Of a DNA stretch of 64,000 nucleotides, positions 24,231 through 35,255 are shown in pieces. Every line of letters begins with the position of its first letter. Within the stretch, counting starts at the first letter, position 1. Location: contig NC_064434.1 in NCBI RefSeq assembly GCF_023343835.1, forward strand, positions 5,809,505-5,873,504, given 5' to 3'. Source of the DNA: Lagopus muta. Lineage: Eukaryota > Chordata > Aves > Galliformes > Phasianidae. Both the position numbers and the translations under genes were made by a program. The notes below the pieces were generated by a model. The model was given only the letters and a program-made list of their open reading frames with translations, was not told where the DNA came from and did no database searches.

Positions 24231-27200
24231 ATGGCGTGGTCTCGGTACCAGCTGGGCCTGGCTGCCCTCATGCTGCTCACCGGCTCTATCAACACGCTGG
24301 CGGCCAAGTGAGTCCTCCCTGCCGCCCGGGCATTGAGGGGCTTCCCCAGACCCAGTCCCGAGACCCCAGACCCAAGACCAGGCCCACGTCCCATACCCCA
24401 GGCCCAGATCCCAGACCCCATACCAGACTTAAGCCCCAGGCCCAGTCCCAGACCCCAGACTCAGCCCCAGGTCCCAGTGCCCATCTAGGCCCGGGCTTCC
24501 TGCCTCCACCCCCGGCTGTTGGAGCACTTCCTCCAGCCCTCCCCAGCCCCTCGCTTTGTACCCCCAGCTGGGCAGAGCGCTGTGAGAGCCTCGTGGTACT
24601 GGGAGGGGAGGGCAAAGCCTGGGCTGGGAGCTCTGCTGCTGCTGCTGGGGGAGGAAAGGGGAAATGTGGGGCTTGGGGATTGCTTGGGCCCATTGCAGGT
24701 GCTTGCATCCTGCAACCCGGCTTCTCTGCACCTGCTCTGTGCTGCAGCTCATCCTGAGCTGTATTGGGGACTGGAGCACCTCCCCTAAAAAGGCAGGCTG
24801 GGCTTGTTCGGTCTGGAAAAAAGAAGGCTGCGGGGTGACCTCATTGCAGCCTTTCAGTACCTAAAGGGTACAAACAGAAGGGGAGTCAACTCTTTGGAAG
24901 GGTAGATAACAGCAGGACAAGGGGAAATGGTTTGAAGTTGAAGGAAGGAAGATTTAAATTGGATGTCAGGGGAAGTTCTTTACTATGAGAGTGGTGAGGT
25001 GCTGGAACAGCTGCCCAGAGAGGCTGTGGATGCCCCGTCCATCCCTGGAGGTGTTCAAGGCCAGGTTGGATGGGGCCCTGGGCAGCCTGAGCTGCTATGA
25101 AATGTGGAGGTTGGTGGCCCTGCGTGTGGCAGGGGGTTGGAGCTTCATGATCCTGGAGGTCCCTTCCAACCCTGACTGTTCTGTGATTCTGTGATTGAGC
25201 CCCCCCTAGGGAGCTCCAGCTGTGTGCAGGATGAGGTGGGTGCTGCTGAGAGCTGCCCAAGCAGGATGGACCTGCCTGTCCAGCTCAGCACAGCTCTGCA
25301 GGGATGACATTAAGTCTCTGCTTGGCCTTAGTCCCAGCAAACCGTGTCCATAGGAGGGGAGACTGAGGCATGGTGTTAACATAGAGGGAGAAGATAGCAG
25401 TGAGCTGCCTGTCCAAGGCTCTTGCGAAACACACACGGAGGGGCTGCAGCAGTCAGAGGGGGATGAGTCATACTGAAATCTTGCTGGCCTGGCTGCAAAG
25501 CCCCTGGGGCCTTCCTGTTGCCTGTTCCCCTGAGCTCAGCAGCTCTGCGGCACACAGCAGAGCTGGGCACACGTCACCTGCTCATGGGGGCTGTGCTGGG
25601 ATGTTATGGGGACTGTGTTCTTGTGTGGTGTCACCAAGAGATTGGGGTACAGCCCTGCATAGGCTCTCGGAGATGTACCATGAGGACAGTGCCATTCTGT
25701 CCAGCATGGACAATATTTTGGCTTGGAAGATCCAAAAGAGGGGTGTTGTACTCTGTACCCCCCAAACACTGTGGCTGAGTGGGAGCTGCTGCCTTCACAG
25801 CCTGCAATCCAGCCTCCTTTTGGGGCCATCTGGCCCATAGCCCCCAAAGTTGGTGACCTATGGGTAAAGGGAGGTTATCAGGATCACCCCCCACAATCTG
25901 CTCTGCTCAGTGCATGGCTGGATCCTTCCTCTCCCAGAAATGGGAGCAGGGACAGTGGGTTGCAGCGGTGCGTGACACAGCGATGGTGCATGACACAGCG
26001 GTGTCCATTTCCTCACCTGTCACTCAGGGCTGGGAGCAGGGCCAGCAGTGCAGTTTCTTCCCAGCATCTGGGAAACACAGGCGGTGCTGTACCCTGACCC
26101 CAGAGCTGTGACTCACACGCTGCTTTCCTCCAGGTCAGGGGCTGCTTGTGGTTTTGTCACCAAGCATCACTGGGAGCAGCAAGCTAGAGCCAGGAATGCC
26201 TTTGGTCACTCCCTGCTCTCTAGGTTGTCCCAGTGGCATCTGGCAGGTCCAACTCTACACTCACAACTCCAGAGGGCACAGCCAGTGCTGGGTGTGCATT
26301 GGGTTACGCTCCATCTCCTGCCCTAACCCTGCTACTTTCCTTCACAGGTGGGCTGACAACTTCAGCGCTGCTGGCTGCGGTGGGACGGAAGAGCACAGCT
26401 TCCAGCACCCCTTCCTGCAGGTGAGACCCCAGCCTGGTGCTGTAGGGCATCCCGCTGGGTCCGACCACCCTGACCCACCTCTCCCACAGGCCGTGGGCAT
26501 GTTCCTGGGTGAGTTCTCCTGCCTAGCTGTGTTCTACCTGCTGCTATGGAGGGACCGGCGGAGGCCGGAGCCCAGCATGGCGCCATCACAGCCCTTCAGC
26601 CCGCTGCTTTTCCTGCCCCCTGCACTCTGCGACATGACTGGGACCAGCATCATGTATGTGGGTGAGTGCTGGGGAGAGGCTTTGCCTCTCTGAGACCTCA
26701 GAGCCTCCTGCAGTGGCGTTTGGGATGGGTGCAGACCCCTGAGCAGAGGAGTGGTGGCACACACAGCTCAAGGGTGCTTTCTCCCCACGCAGCCCTGAAC
26801 ATGACCAGCGCCTCCAGCTTCCAGATGCTGCGAGGATCTGTCATCATCTTCACTGGGCTCCTCTCTGTGGCCTTCTTGGGCCGCAAGCTGGAGCTGAGCC
26901 AGTGGCTGGGCATCCTGGTCACCATCGTGGGGCTGGTGGTGGTGGGGCTGGCTGACCTGCACAGCAGCCACGACCAGAAGCACAAGCTCAGCGAGGTGAT
27001 AACCGGTATGTGGTGACCCTGCGGGGTGGCTGCAGGGAAATAACCCTGGCCACCTCCTTGTGCACAGCTCCAGATCAGCCACACTGCCTGCCCAGGGGTG
27101 CAGGGCTCAACCTTTCCCTCTTTTCTCCTCAGGTGACCTGCTTATCATCATGGCACAGGTGATCGTTGCCATCCAGATGGTGCTGGAGGAGAAGTTTGTC

Positions 27201-27931
27201 TACAAACACGACGTGCATCCACTGCGGGCTGTCGGCACTGAAGGTTTGCTGCTGCGTGGGGCCTGGCTGAGGGCATTTTTGGGAAGAGGCTTTGCTCAAA
27301 GGGCTGCAGTGCAGAGAGAGCTGCTTTGTGTGGGGGGCAGGGAGTGCCGATGGGGTTTGGGGGCTGGATGCTACAGTGCAGGAATGGTTGGCACAGGGGG
27401 AACAGGTAGCTTTGGGCTGTGCTTGAAGCCAGCTTCTGTCTCGTGTGTCTCTTTCCCTAGGTTTTTTTCGGTTTCATCATCCTGGCCCTGCTGCTGGTCC
27501 CTATGTACTACATCCCAGCGGGCAGCTTCAGCGGGAACCCCCGGCAGGTGCTGGAGGATGCCCTCGATGCCTTCTGCCAGATCGGCCGGCAGCCCCTCAT
27601 CGCCCTGGCCCTGTTGGGTAACATCAGCAGCATCGCCTTCTTCAATTTCGCCGGCATCAGCGTCACCAAAGAGATCAGTGCCACCACCCGCATGGTGCTG
27701 GACAGCCTCCGCACCGTCGTCATCTGGGCTGTCAGCCTGGCAGTGGGTTGGGAGCTTTTCCACGGCCTGCAGATCTTGGGTTTTGCCATCTTGCTGATGG
27801 GTGCTGCCCTCTACAACGGGCTGCACCGCCCTGTGTTTGCCCGCCTGGCCCGGAGCAGGGCTGATGGCAGCGAGGCCGAGCGGGAGGGATTGCTGCATGC
27901 AGAGAACACTGCCATCAACAGTGAACACTGA
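24231..27931 (+). CDS. SLC35F6: SLC35F6, EamA/DMT-type membrane transporter
   Basis: SLC35F6 (ANT2-binding protein, C2orf18) is a multi-pass drug/metabolite-superfamily protein reported in lysosomes and mitochondria; its substrate is uncertain. Coding exons are 24231-24307, 26348-26420, 26490-26661, 26793-27005, 27133-27243 and 27461-27931, all with GT-AG ends and consistent phase except the last junction. The protein starts MAWSRYQLGLAALMLLTGS and includes NMTSASSFQMLRGSVIIFTG (fourth exon), IMAQVIVAIQMVLEEKF (fifth) and ISSIAFFNFAGISVTKE (last), all strongly conserved. At the start of the last exon a run of seven T (27462-27468) puts the frame one base out. With six T the length would be 371 aa, equal to human, so one base looks extra. 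Kozak context and the conserved N-terminus support the start. Confidence 0.95.
24752..25198 (+). repeat. CR1 LINE 3' end in SLC35F6 intron 1
   Basis: A + strand CR1 of about 450 bp runs through 'gaacagctgcccagagagg' to the 3' end 'ttctgtgattctgtgattg'. It is close in sequence to the copy at 53822-54212, so the two belong to one relatively young subfamily. Confidence 0.93.
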
Positions 27932-28121
27932 GCACTGTGACCTGTGGGACTTGTGCTCCTTCCAGGAGGAGCCTTTCTGCTGCCTCACTGTATGGAGGCG
28001 TGGGGAGGACACTGCTGGGCTGTGCATGCCTGCCCTTCCCTGGCACGGACAGAGCCAGCTTGGTAGGCAGAGGGCTCGCAATGGGGCTGGCCCCACTGAT
28101 CCATGACCTGTGTTGCTGCCA

Positions 28122-28127
28122 AATAAA
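28122..28127 (+). promoter_or_regulatory. SLC35F6 polyA signal AATAAA
   Basis: AATAAA lies 190 bp after the SLC35F6 stop, giving a short 3' UTR. The convergent CLU polyA signal is about 490 bp further on. Confidence 0.8.
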
Positions 28128-28616
28128 GTGCTCCTGCCCGTGGTTTGCTCTGTGGTATCCTGGCAGAGGGGAGGGTCCAGCAAGGTGCTGGATGATGGGG
28201 TTTGCCCTTAGGGTGGTGTGTTCCTTGTGTGCTCCCATCCCTGTGTTCCCCCCATCCCTGTGGGATGAGAGCACCGATGTGTGCAGCATCTGTGTGTCAG
28301 TCCCAAGCAGCCACGTTCTGCAGCTGAGCCAGCTGCCATGGGAAAGAGAAGGCAGTGAGCCATGGGGGGGCCCACACACGGCCCTGCAGCAGCTCCGCTC
28401 CTGCTGTGCTGGCTCTGGGGAGGCCAGCTGCTCACCCCAGAACAGGAACAGGAAGGTGTCAGTGATGGCAGCCCTCCGCTTTCTCCCCTTTCGCAACACC
28501 CGACGACTCATCCCAGCATTGCACAGCTGTTTTTTTCCGCAAGGTTTATTTGTGCTGGGGCACAGCCCAAGAAGGCACGGGAGGAGAGCGCAGCCGACGG
28601 GGAGGTTCACTCTACC

Positions 28617-28622
28617 TTTATT
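28617..28622 (-). promoter_or_regulatory. CLU polyA signal AATAAA
   Basis: On the minus strand AATAAA lies about 92 bp after the inferred CLU stop at 28714, which fits a short clusterin 3' UTR. Confidence 0.75.
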
Positions 28623-28713
28623 GTCTGGTTCAGGCCCTGAAGGGCCCAGCAGCGGGAGCGGTGGTGACGGCCTTTGACCCACTGATGTGGGGATGGGGCA
28701 GCAGGAGGGACAG

Positions 28714-31700
28714 CTACTCTCTGCCAGAGGAAGGAAGGGAGGGGGGGTGAGGCACAACAGCCTCCAGCTTAAGCAGGCTGAGCCCTCAGCCTGGGCTGCT
28801 GGAGGGTTTTAATGCTTCAGAGCAGCTCCAGCTTGCTGCGTGCAGCCCTAGAGGATGCAGGGGATGGGTAAGTAGGGGACACGGGGACCCGACTCACATG
28901 GTGTTGTTCTGCTTGTAGTGCTGCAGTGCCTGCTCGGCCACAATCTCCATGAAGCGTGGATCATCCCAGGAGATGTCCCCAGGCACGGTGAGCGACAGTG
29001 GCTCTGAATCAAAGAGCTGCACCGTCACCTGCGTGTCTGCAGGGGCTGACGGGTCCTCGAGGTTGGGAGTTTTGGAGAACACCTGCAGGAAAAGAGGCAC
29101 AGAGAGAAAGCTCAGTCCCCATCGCACCCCCACGCTGCCTCCCCAGCTCTGGCATCCAGCCCCACGGCCTCTATTGTGCAGAGGGGACCAGACAATCGCT
29201 TCTTTCTCCCCCTGACCCACTTTCCCTCACCCACGGAGGGGGGCCCAGAGCCTTTGGCAGAGCCCTGGGGACAATAGGGACGCACCGTGGTGACCTGCAG
29301 GAACCCATCGGTGCCCTGCGTGAGGTTTCTCAGGCGTGAGACCCAACCGAACTGGCGGTTGAGCTGGTCCAGGAGGCTGCTGGTGTTGAGCATCTCAGCC
29401 TGGAAGGCGCTGAGGAGGTCATCGTAGCGGCGGGTGAAGCGCTCAGCCAGGCGCAGGGCATCCTCAAACTGCTCCCGCAGCTGGCTCTGCACCGGGTCTG
29501 TCTGCGAGCAGTCTGCAGGGCATGGATGGAGGTCAGGGAGCACTACAGCGTCCCCATCCCCTGCATCCCCTGCACCCCCATCTATCCCATGCATTCCCAT
29601 CCCCTGCATTCTCTACATCCCCCCCACCTCCATCCTCTAAATCCCCGTCCGTTGCACCTCCATCTCCTGCATCCCTCTTCTCCATCTCCTGTAGCCTCAT
29701 CCACTGCATCCCTACCCCTCGTATCCGCTGAGTATCATTTCTCCTACATCCCCATCCCCTGCATCCTCTGTGTCTCCATCACCTGCATCCCCTGTGTCTC
29801 CATCACCTGCATCCCCATCCTTTACATCCTCCACATCCCACTCCCTGCGTCCCCATCCCTTCTATCCCCTTGTATCCCCGCTCCCTGCATCCCGTCCCCC
29901 TGTATCCTCATCCCCATGCCCCGCATCCTTTCATAACCCCCTCCCCACCTCACCCTGCACCTCCTCAGCCAGGCACAGCCCCCATCTTGCCCCCCTACCC
30001 ACCCACAGCCAGGATCTCCCGGCACTTCTCGCACTCGTCCCGCATCCGCAGGCAGCCAGCTGAGTTGCGCCGGATCTCACGGCACACCATGCGATCAGTG
30101 CTGAAGTTACGGGGGTTCTGCAGAGAGAAATGCATTAGGGAGCTCCCCACATTTGGGACTGCCCAAAATGTGGCCACAGCAAAGGGAACGTTGGCCAGCC
30201 ATGATCACCCCAGCAGAGATACGGAGACGCGGATGGTGGACTGATGGATGGATGGGGAATCATGGTTGGATGGGGACAATGGATGGGAGACCAATGGATG
30301 GATGGGGGACCATGGATAAGGGATCAATGGATGGATGGGGGACCATGGAAGGATGGGAACAACGGATAGGAGACCAATGCATGGATGACGGACCGTGGAT
30401 GGATGGGAACAACGGATAGGGGATCAATGGATGGAGGGAGAACCATGGTGGGAGACCATGAATGGATGGGGGACCAAAGGATTGGGCAACCATGGGAAGA
30501 TGGGGCCAATGGATAGATGGGGGACACGGATGGGGGACATCCCCCATTCCAGGCCTTGGTCCAACAAGCCCAGACTGCACCGCAGGGCTTTCGTGAACCA
30601 TTCAAGCACTTTTTCCAGGCAAGTTTGACTTCACCGAAAAACATTTCCTGGCCCCAAACGAGACATTTTCCGGACCAGAATACTCTGTGCCAACCTCTGT
30701 TTTGCAATCAGCACTGTTCCCAGCTGCCCTGCGTGGAGCCATGGCTCTGACCCAGCAGACAGTGACGGAGGTGACAACGCAGGGATGGTGACAACATGGG
30801 GACGGCCCCTCATGAGCACATCCAAACCCAACACCAACTCATCCCTCTGGCATCTAGCCCCCCCCCTGAGGTGCAACTATAGGCGAAAACCACCCCAAAA
30901 CCCATCCCAGTTCTGCTAACGGCAGAGCCTAAGGCTCCCAGGTTTCCATGTGGATTCTCCGCTGTCTCATATTAGGGTTGAGCTCATCCTCCACGCTGAC
31001 AAGGAGGGGGAACTGCGGCGGTGCAGCGCTCCTACCTGACGCCCAGCCCCCCAGCGGGTGCTCCCAGGCGCCGTGCCCCCCATCCAGCATGCGCTGCGTC
31101 ATCTCAAAGAGCGGCTGGAAGAGGCGGTGGAAGCCGTGCACTGGGTGCTGAAAGAAGGGGTGCAGCTCTCGGGACAGCCTCCTGCGTGGCACCAGGTGGA
31201 CACGTTGCACAGGTGGGACGAAAGCCTCACGGAAACCACCGAAGGGCGGCGTTCGGAAGAAGGGGAAGGCGGGCCCGAAGAGCTGGGTGCTGTCCTGGAA
31301 GATGTCCTCCACGCCGTCCTCCATCAGCCCGAAACGCTCCTCCAGGTCCTCGAAGCGCCGCTCCTGCCGCTGCTCCCGATCCAGCAGCTCGTCGATGCGC
31401 TCGCCGTTCACCCAGATGGAGAAGGGCGAGGAGCGGTTGAGGAATTCCTCCAGCTGTGGTGGGATTGGGGTCAGCACAGAACCCCAAAAGCCCCACCGCC
31501 CCTATGACGCCTCCAGCCCAGCTCACCTGGCGGCCCACCAGCCCCGAGCCACTGTGGCATATCTTAGAGTAGACACGCATGCAGGTGTGCTTGAGGCAGG
31601 GCTTGCACTCCTCCCACAGTGACAGCATTGTCTCGTTGCACACCTCCTGCTTCTCTGCCAGCTGCTTCTCCTTCTCCAAGGCCAGCTTCACCGCCTCCTG

Positions 31701-32504
31701 CATGGCACAGCCCCCCAGATCAGCTCCCTGCAACCCTGCTCCCCCAGCCCTCCCCACCTCACTCACCTCCTTCTTCCTCTTGGTCTCTTCCAGCGTGTGC
31801 AGCATTGCCTGGTGCTCCTTGCTGGTCTTGTCCATCAGTGTCTTCATCTGCTTCACCCCATTGATGGCGTTCTCCACTTCAGTGTCAATGTACTTGCTGC
31901 CAGCTGCTGAGAGCTCTGCAGGGAGGGTGGATGGCGGGGGATGGATGGAAGGGAGGGAGAGAGGATGGATGGGAGGAAGGATGGAAGGGAGGGAGAGGGG
32001 GAGGATGGATGGATGGGACGGAGGACGGATGGAAGGATGAGCATCTGTGAGCTCACTGCTCCCAAGACGAGTCGAATTTCCCCCAGTGCATGCAAACACT
32101 TGCTCACAAAAGTCAAGTTCACAAAACTCAATAAAAAATTACTTAAAAGCCAAATCTTAACCCATCTGGGGCTGCATTCCCCTCCCCTCTGCAGACAGTA
32201 TTTGGGCAGTGTCACCCATGGGTTCCCCCCCACCCAGCAGCCACATTTAAGCATCCAGATCCTGTCCCATATTCACATGAGGATGCTGAGCCCCATCCCC
32301 ACAGGCGCAGCACTCACCCCTCCCCGCTGCCAGCAGTGAACGTCCTCCCCAAAAGCAATGGGTTCAAGCATCCTTTCCGTGCATCTCCCCACCCCTACAC
32401 CCCAAAACCCCCCACTTACGTTTCAGCTCGTTGGGGGGCATGAGGCTTTGCTCCCCTTGGCAGACGAGCACCAGGCTGAGCAGGGCGAGCAGCGGCAGCG
32501 CCAT
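28714..32504 (-). CDS. CLU: CLU, clusterin
   Basis: Clusterin is a secreted disulfide-linked heterodimeric chaperone and apolipoprotein. Coding pieces in transcript order are 32504-32420, 31915-31767, 31697-31527, 31453-31036, 30117-30003, 29512-29286, 29082-28898 and 28720-28714. The signal peptide is [17 protein letters not shown]. Five cysteines lie in [16 protein letters not shown] and the following [12 protein letters not shown]; the partner set is in [15 protein letters not shown] with the DECEKC and DC that follow. A furin-like cleavage site RRRLSR lies near residue 230, and sequons include CNET, LNTS and LTQG-type sites. The last exon supplies only A-GAG-TAG, ending the protein in Ile-Glu. 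The exon 5 to exon 6 junction is one base out of frame: a G5 run on the + strand at 30111-30115 looks one too long. Without it the protein would be about 451 aa (human 449). Confidence 0.95.
29540..29945. repeat. degenerate 'ccccatcccctgcatcc' minisatellite in CLU intron
   Basis: Tandem imperfect copies of a unit of about 16-20 bp fill the intron between CLU exons 7 and 6 (transcript order reversed on this strand). They end about 60 bp from the exon 6 donor. Confidence 0.75.
30235..30545. repeat. 'ggatgggggaccatgg' minisatellite in CLU intron
   Basis: Degenerate copies of a unit of about 30-36 bp combining 'caatggatggatggggga' and 'ccatggatgggaacaacgga' run in tandem between CLU exons 6 and 5. 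The remainder of this intron, to about 31030, holds no recognised exon. Confidence 0.8.
31930..32040. repeat. GGAT/GGGA-rich tandem repeat in CLU intron
   Basis: Short degenerate tetranucleotide-type repeats ('ggatggatggaagggaggg') lie next to the acceptor of the second CLU coding exon. Confidence 0.75.
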
Positions 32505-32705
32505 GGTCCCCGTCCCAGAGCCGCCCAGACCTGCGTGGGTGAAGGCAGTGAGATGGATTGGGATCCGGGCACGGGGCTGTGAGTCAGCAGTGGGCACGGG
32601 GCCACCGCCGTGGGCACAGCGTCGGGTAGGGCTGTGCCAAACTCCGATGCAGCCAAGGCACCGAGCGGGACTTTCTGCTCCTCTTTTTCTTCTGCCTGCG
32701 TTCAC

Positions 32706-32710
<5 letters not shown>

Positions 32711-32739
<29 letters not shown>
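32711..32739. repeat. poly(G) tract of 29 bases
   Basis: An uninterrupted run of 29 G lies in CLU intron 1, about 200 bp upstream of the start-codon exon (its C-strand is the sense strand for CLU). Exact length is unreliable in most assemblies. Confidence 0.85.
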
Positions 32740-33314
32740 AAAGGGAAGGAGGGGAGGATATCGGGGGAGGCGAAGCCCCGCGATTTGCCCCCGCGATCCT
32801 GCCCCCCAAATAAAAGAAAGAGCGTTGTGCAATAGCTCAGCTGAAGCGTGTGGCTACTAAATGCCCGAAAAATAAAACGTTGTGCAATCGTCAGCTGCAG
32901 CGGGGCTCCGTCCCTCGGCTCAGCCTCTCCCTGCGGGGGGGGGGTCCTGGCCCTGTGCCCCACTGCACCATCGTTGGTGGGTGCTGCTGCATGGCCCCCA
33001 TTGCTGCCCCCACAAAAATACTGCTGCCCCCCCCTCATTCCCGCCCCCCCCCCCCCAAAAAAAAAACCCTGCTAACCCCTCCCAGCCCCAAATGCTGATC
33101 TTCCCCCAAAATAACTGCTGCCCTTCCCCCCCCCCCCCCAAAATAAAAATAATAATTATGTCCTCCCATCCTGCCCAGCACACAGCATTGTGGGAAACTC
33201 CTGCCTGATGCATCACATCCCATGGCACAGAAGTGCTGGGGGCAACCAGGGGGGCATAGCTGTGCCCCCATAGCGAGTCTGTATGGACTGCCAGCAGCTG
33301 TGCAACCCCAACGG

Positions 33315-33448
33315 GAAAGGGAAGGGAAGGGAAGGGAAGGGAAGGGAAGGGAAGGGAAGGGAAGGGAAGGGAAGGGAAGGGAAGGGAAGGGAAGGGAAGG
33401 GAAGGGAAGGGAAGGGAAGGGAAGGGAAGGGAAGGGAAGGGAAGGGAA
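33315..33448. repeat. (GGGAA)n array beside CLU exon 1
   Basis: About 26 near-perfect GGGAA copies lie within CLU intron 1. They begin about 15-20 bp past the probable exon 1 donor on the minus strand. The same motif forms the array at 17156-17340. Confidence 0.95.
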
Positions 33449-33462
33449 GATGAAAAAATACC

Positions 33463-33600
33463 TACGCTCAGTGCCGGCTGCCCCAGGAGCTCCGCCGCCC
33501 GCCCCCACCCGCCCCCTTTTATCCGCCCCGCCGCCGCGGGTCCGCCCAGCTCCCAGCCCGGAGCTTTCTGGAACCGGCCCCCCCCCCAGGTCCCCCCTCC
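33463..33600 (-). promoter_or_regulatory. CLU: CLU promoter with TATA-like box, non-coding exon 1 and donor
   Basis: Read on the minus strand, a clusterin element GTTCCAGAAAGCTC (33574-33561) is followed by a TATA-like GATAAAAG (33523-33516). Then come a predicted start near 33490 and a donor GTAGGT around 33469-33464. This would give a very short non-coding first exon spliced to the start-codon exon (acceptor near 32533). The transcript start is inferred from box spacing. Confidence 0.6.
33561..33574 (-). promoter_or_regulatory. clusterin element (CLE), heat-shock-element-like
   Basis: The sequence GTTCCAGAAAGCTC on the minus strand matches the 14-bp element known as conserved in clusterin promoters. 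It differs slightly from a heat-shock element and is bound by HSF1. Position relative to the TATA-like box supports the assignment. Confidence 0.8.
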
Positions 33601-34035
33601 TCCCCGTATCCGCCGTCTCCCCGACGCTGCAGGGATGGGCGCGGCTTCGCTTTCCCTCCAACCCTCCCCCTTCACTGGGGAAACTGAGGCACGCAGTGTC
33701 TCCTCCGCTGCAAGGCGGCACGGGGGGGGCGCGCCACCAAAACCTGCGCCAAACGAGAAAAGGAAATAGAAAGAAAAAAACCCCAAACAACCACAAAACA
33801 AACAAACCAAAGAACGACACCTATTGCAAAGAAACGCAAAGTGCCGAGCGCGGCTCCCGCAGCGATAAGCGGGCGCGGAGCAACGGATAACGAAACCCCG
33901 GGGGGGGACCGGGGTCAGAGCGGAGCGGGGCAGTGGGAGGAGCGGCTGTGGGCCGGTTAAGGGTTGGGTAGCGACCCCACGGAAGCGGAAAGGAGCCGCA
34001 GAGAAGAGCGAGGCTGCGGCGGAGCGGTGCGGGCA

Positions 34036-35255
34036 CCTGGGGGGGGGTTGGAGTGTATGGGGGTGCGGGGCTGGGTATGGGTCACTGTACGGAGGGGGGT
34101 GGATGGAGGTGGGACGGTGGTGCGTAGGGATGCGGGAAGTGTGTGGCGTGGTTGTACGTAGGGGTGAGTGGGGGTTCTTGGGGTGTATGGGGCACTCGTG
34201 CATAGGGGTGCGTGAAGTTCGTGGGATGTGCGGGACTCTGCGGTGTGTGGGGGTGCACGGAGGGTGTATGGGGTGTTTGTGTTTGGGGTGTATGGGACAC
34301 TGCATACGGGTACATGGGGGGTGCACGGGGGGTGTATGGGATGCTCGTGTATGGGGGTGCATGAGGGCGCAGGGCTGTGAATGGGACACTGCATAGGGTG
34401 CGTGGGGGTGCAGGGCTGTGAATGGGATGCTGTACATAGGGGTGCAGGGCTGTGTATAGGATATTTGTGTATGGGTGATGCATGAGGGTGCAGGGCTGTG
34501 AATGGGACACTGCATAGGGTGCGTGGGGGTGCAGGGCTGTGAATGGGATGCTGTACATAGGGGTGCAGGGCTGTGTATAGGATATTTGTGTATGGGTGAT
34601 GCATGAGGGTGCAGGGCTTTGAGTGGGATGCTGTGTATAGGGGGGTGTGGGGCTGTGTATGGGACACTGTGCATAGGGGTGTGTGGGGGTGCAGGGTTTT
34701 GTATGGGACACTATGCATAGGGGTGTTCAGGGGTGCAGGGCATTGTATGGGACACTGCGTAGGGGGTGTGAGGGTGTGGGGTTGTGAATGGGGCACTTTG
34801 CATACGGGTGTTTGGGGATGCAGGGCTGTGAGTGGGATATTGTGCATAAGGGTGCACAGGGTGCATGGGATGCTCATACATAGGGGTGCACAGGGGTTCA
34901 TGAGGTGTATGGGACTCTTGTTTATGGGGGTGTATGGGGGCTGTAGTGTTGCCAATGAGACAGTTGTGCATGGAGTGAACGGGACACTCCTGTATAGGGC
35001 TGCATGGGGTGTATGGGGCACTTGTGCAGAGGGGTGCATGGGGGTGAATAGGGCATTTGTGCATTCGGGTGCATATGGCTGCAGGGCTGCTCATGTGTGG
35101 GGATGCATGAGGCTGACCGTGTCACTCGTGCATTGGGTGCATTGGAGTGCAGGGCTGCATATGGGATACTTGTCCATAGGGTTGAATAGGGGTGCACAGG
35201 AGTTCAAAGGGGTGCGGGGCCATGCATGGGATGCTATGCATGGGGGTGCAGCAGC
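34036..35255. repeat. 1.2-kb minisatellite between CLU and the pol-like frame
   Basis: Degenerate units of about 60-75 bp ('ggggtgcagggctgtgaatg', 'ggacactgcatagggtg') repeat across the whole stretch. The best-preserved part is about 34370-34620, where a 114-116 bp higher-order unit appears twice. Histidine/proline-rich or cysteine-rich frames here are artefacts. Confidence 0.85.

Noticed and set aside
28895-28900. TGA directly after NNTM as the CLU stop
   Set aside because: The TGA is inside a strong GTGAGT donor, and a downstream exon supplies the expected Ile-Glu ending.
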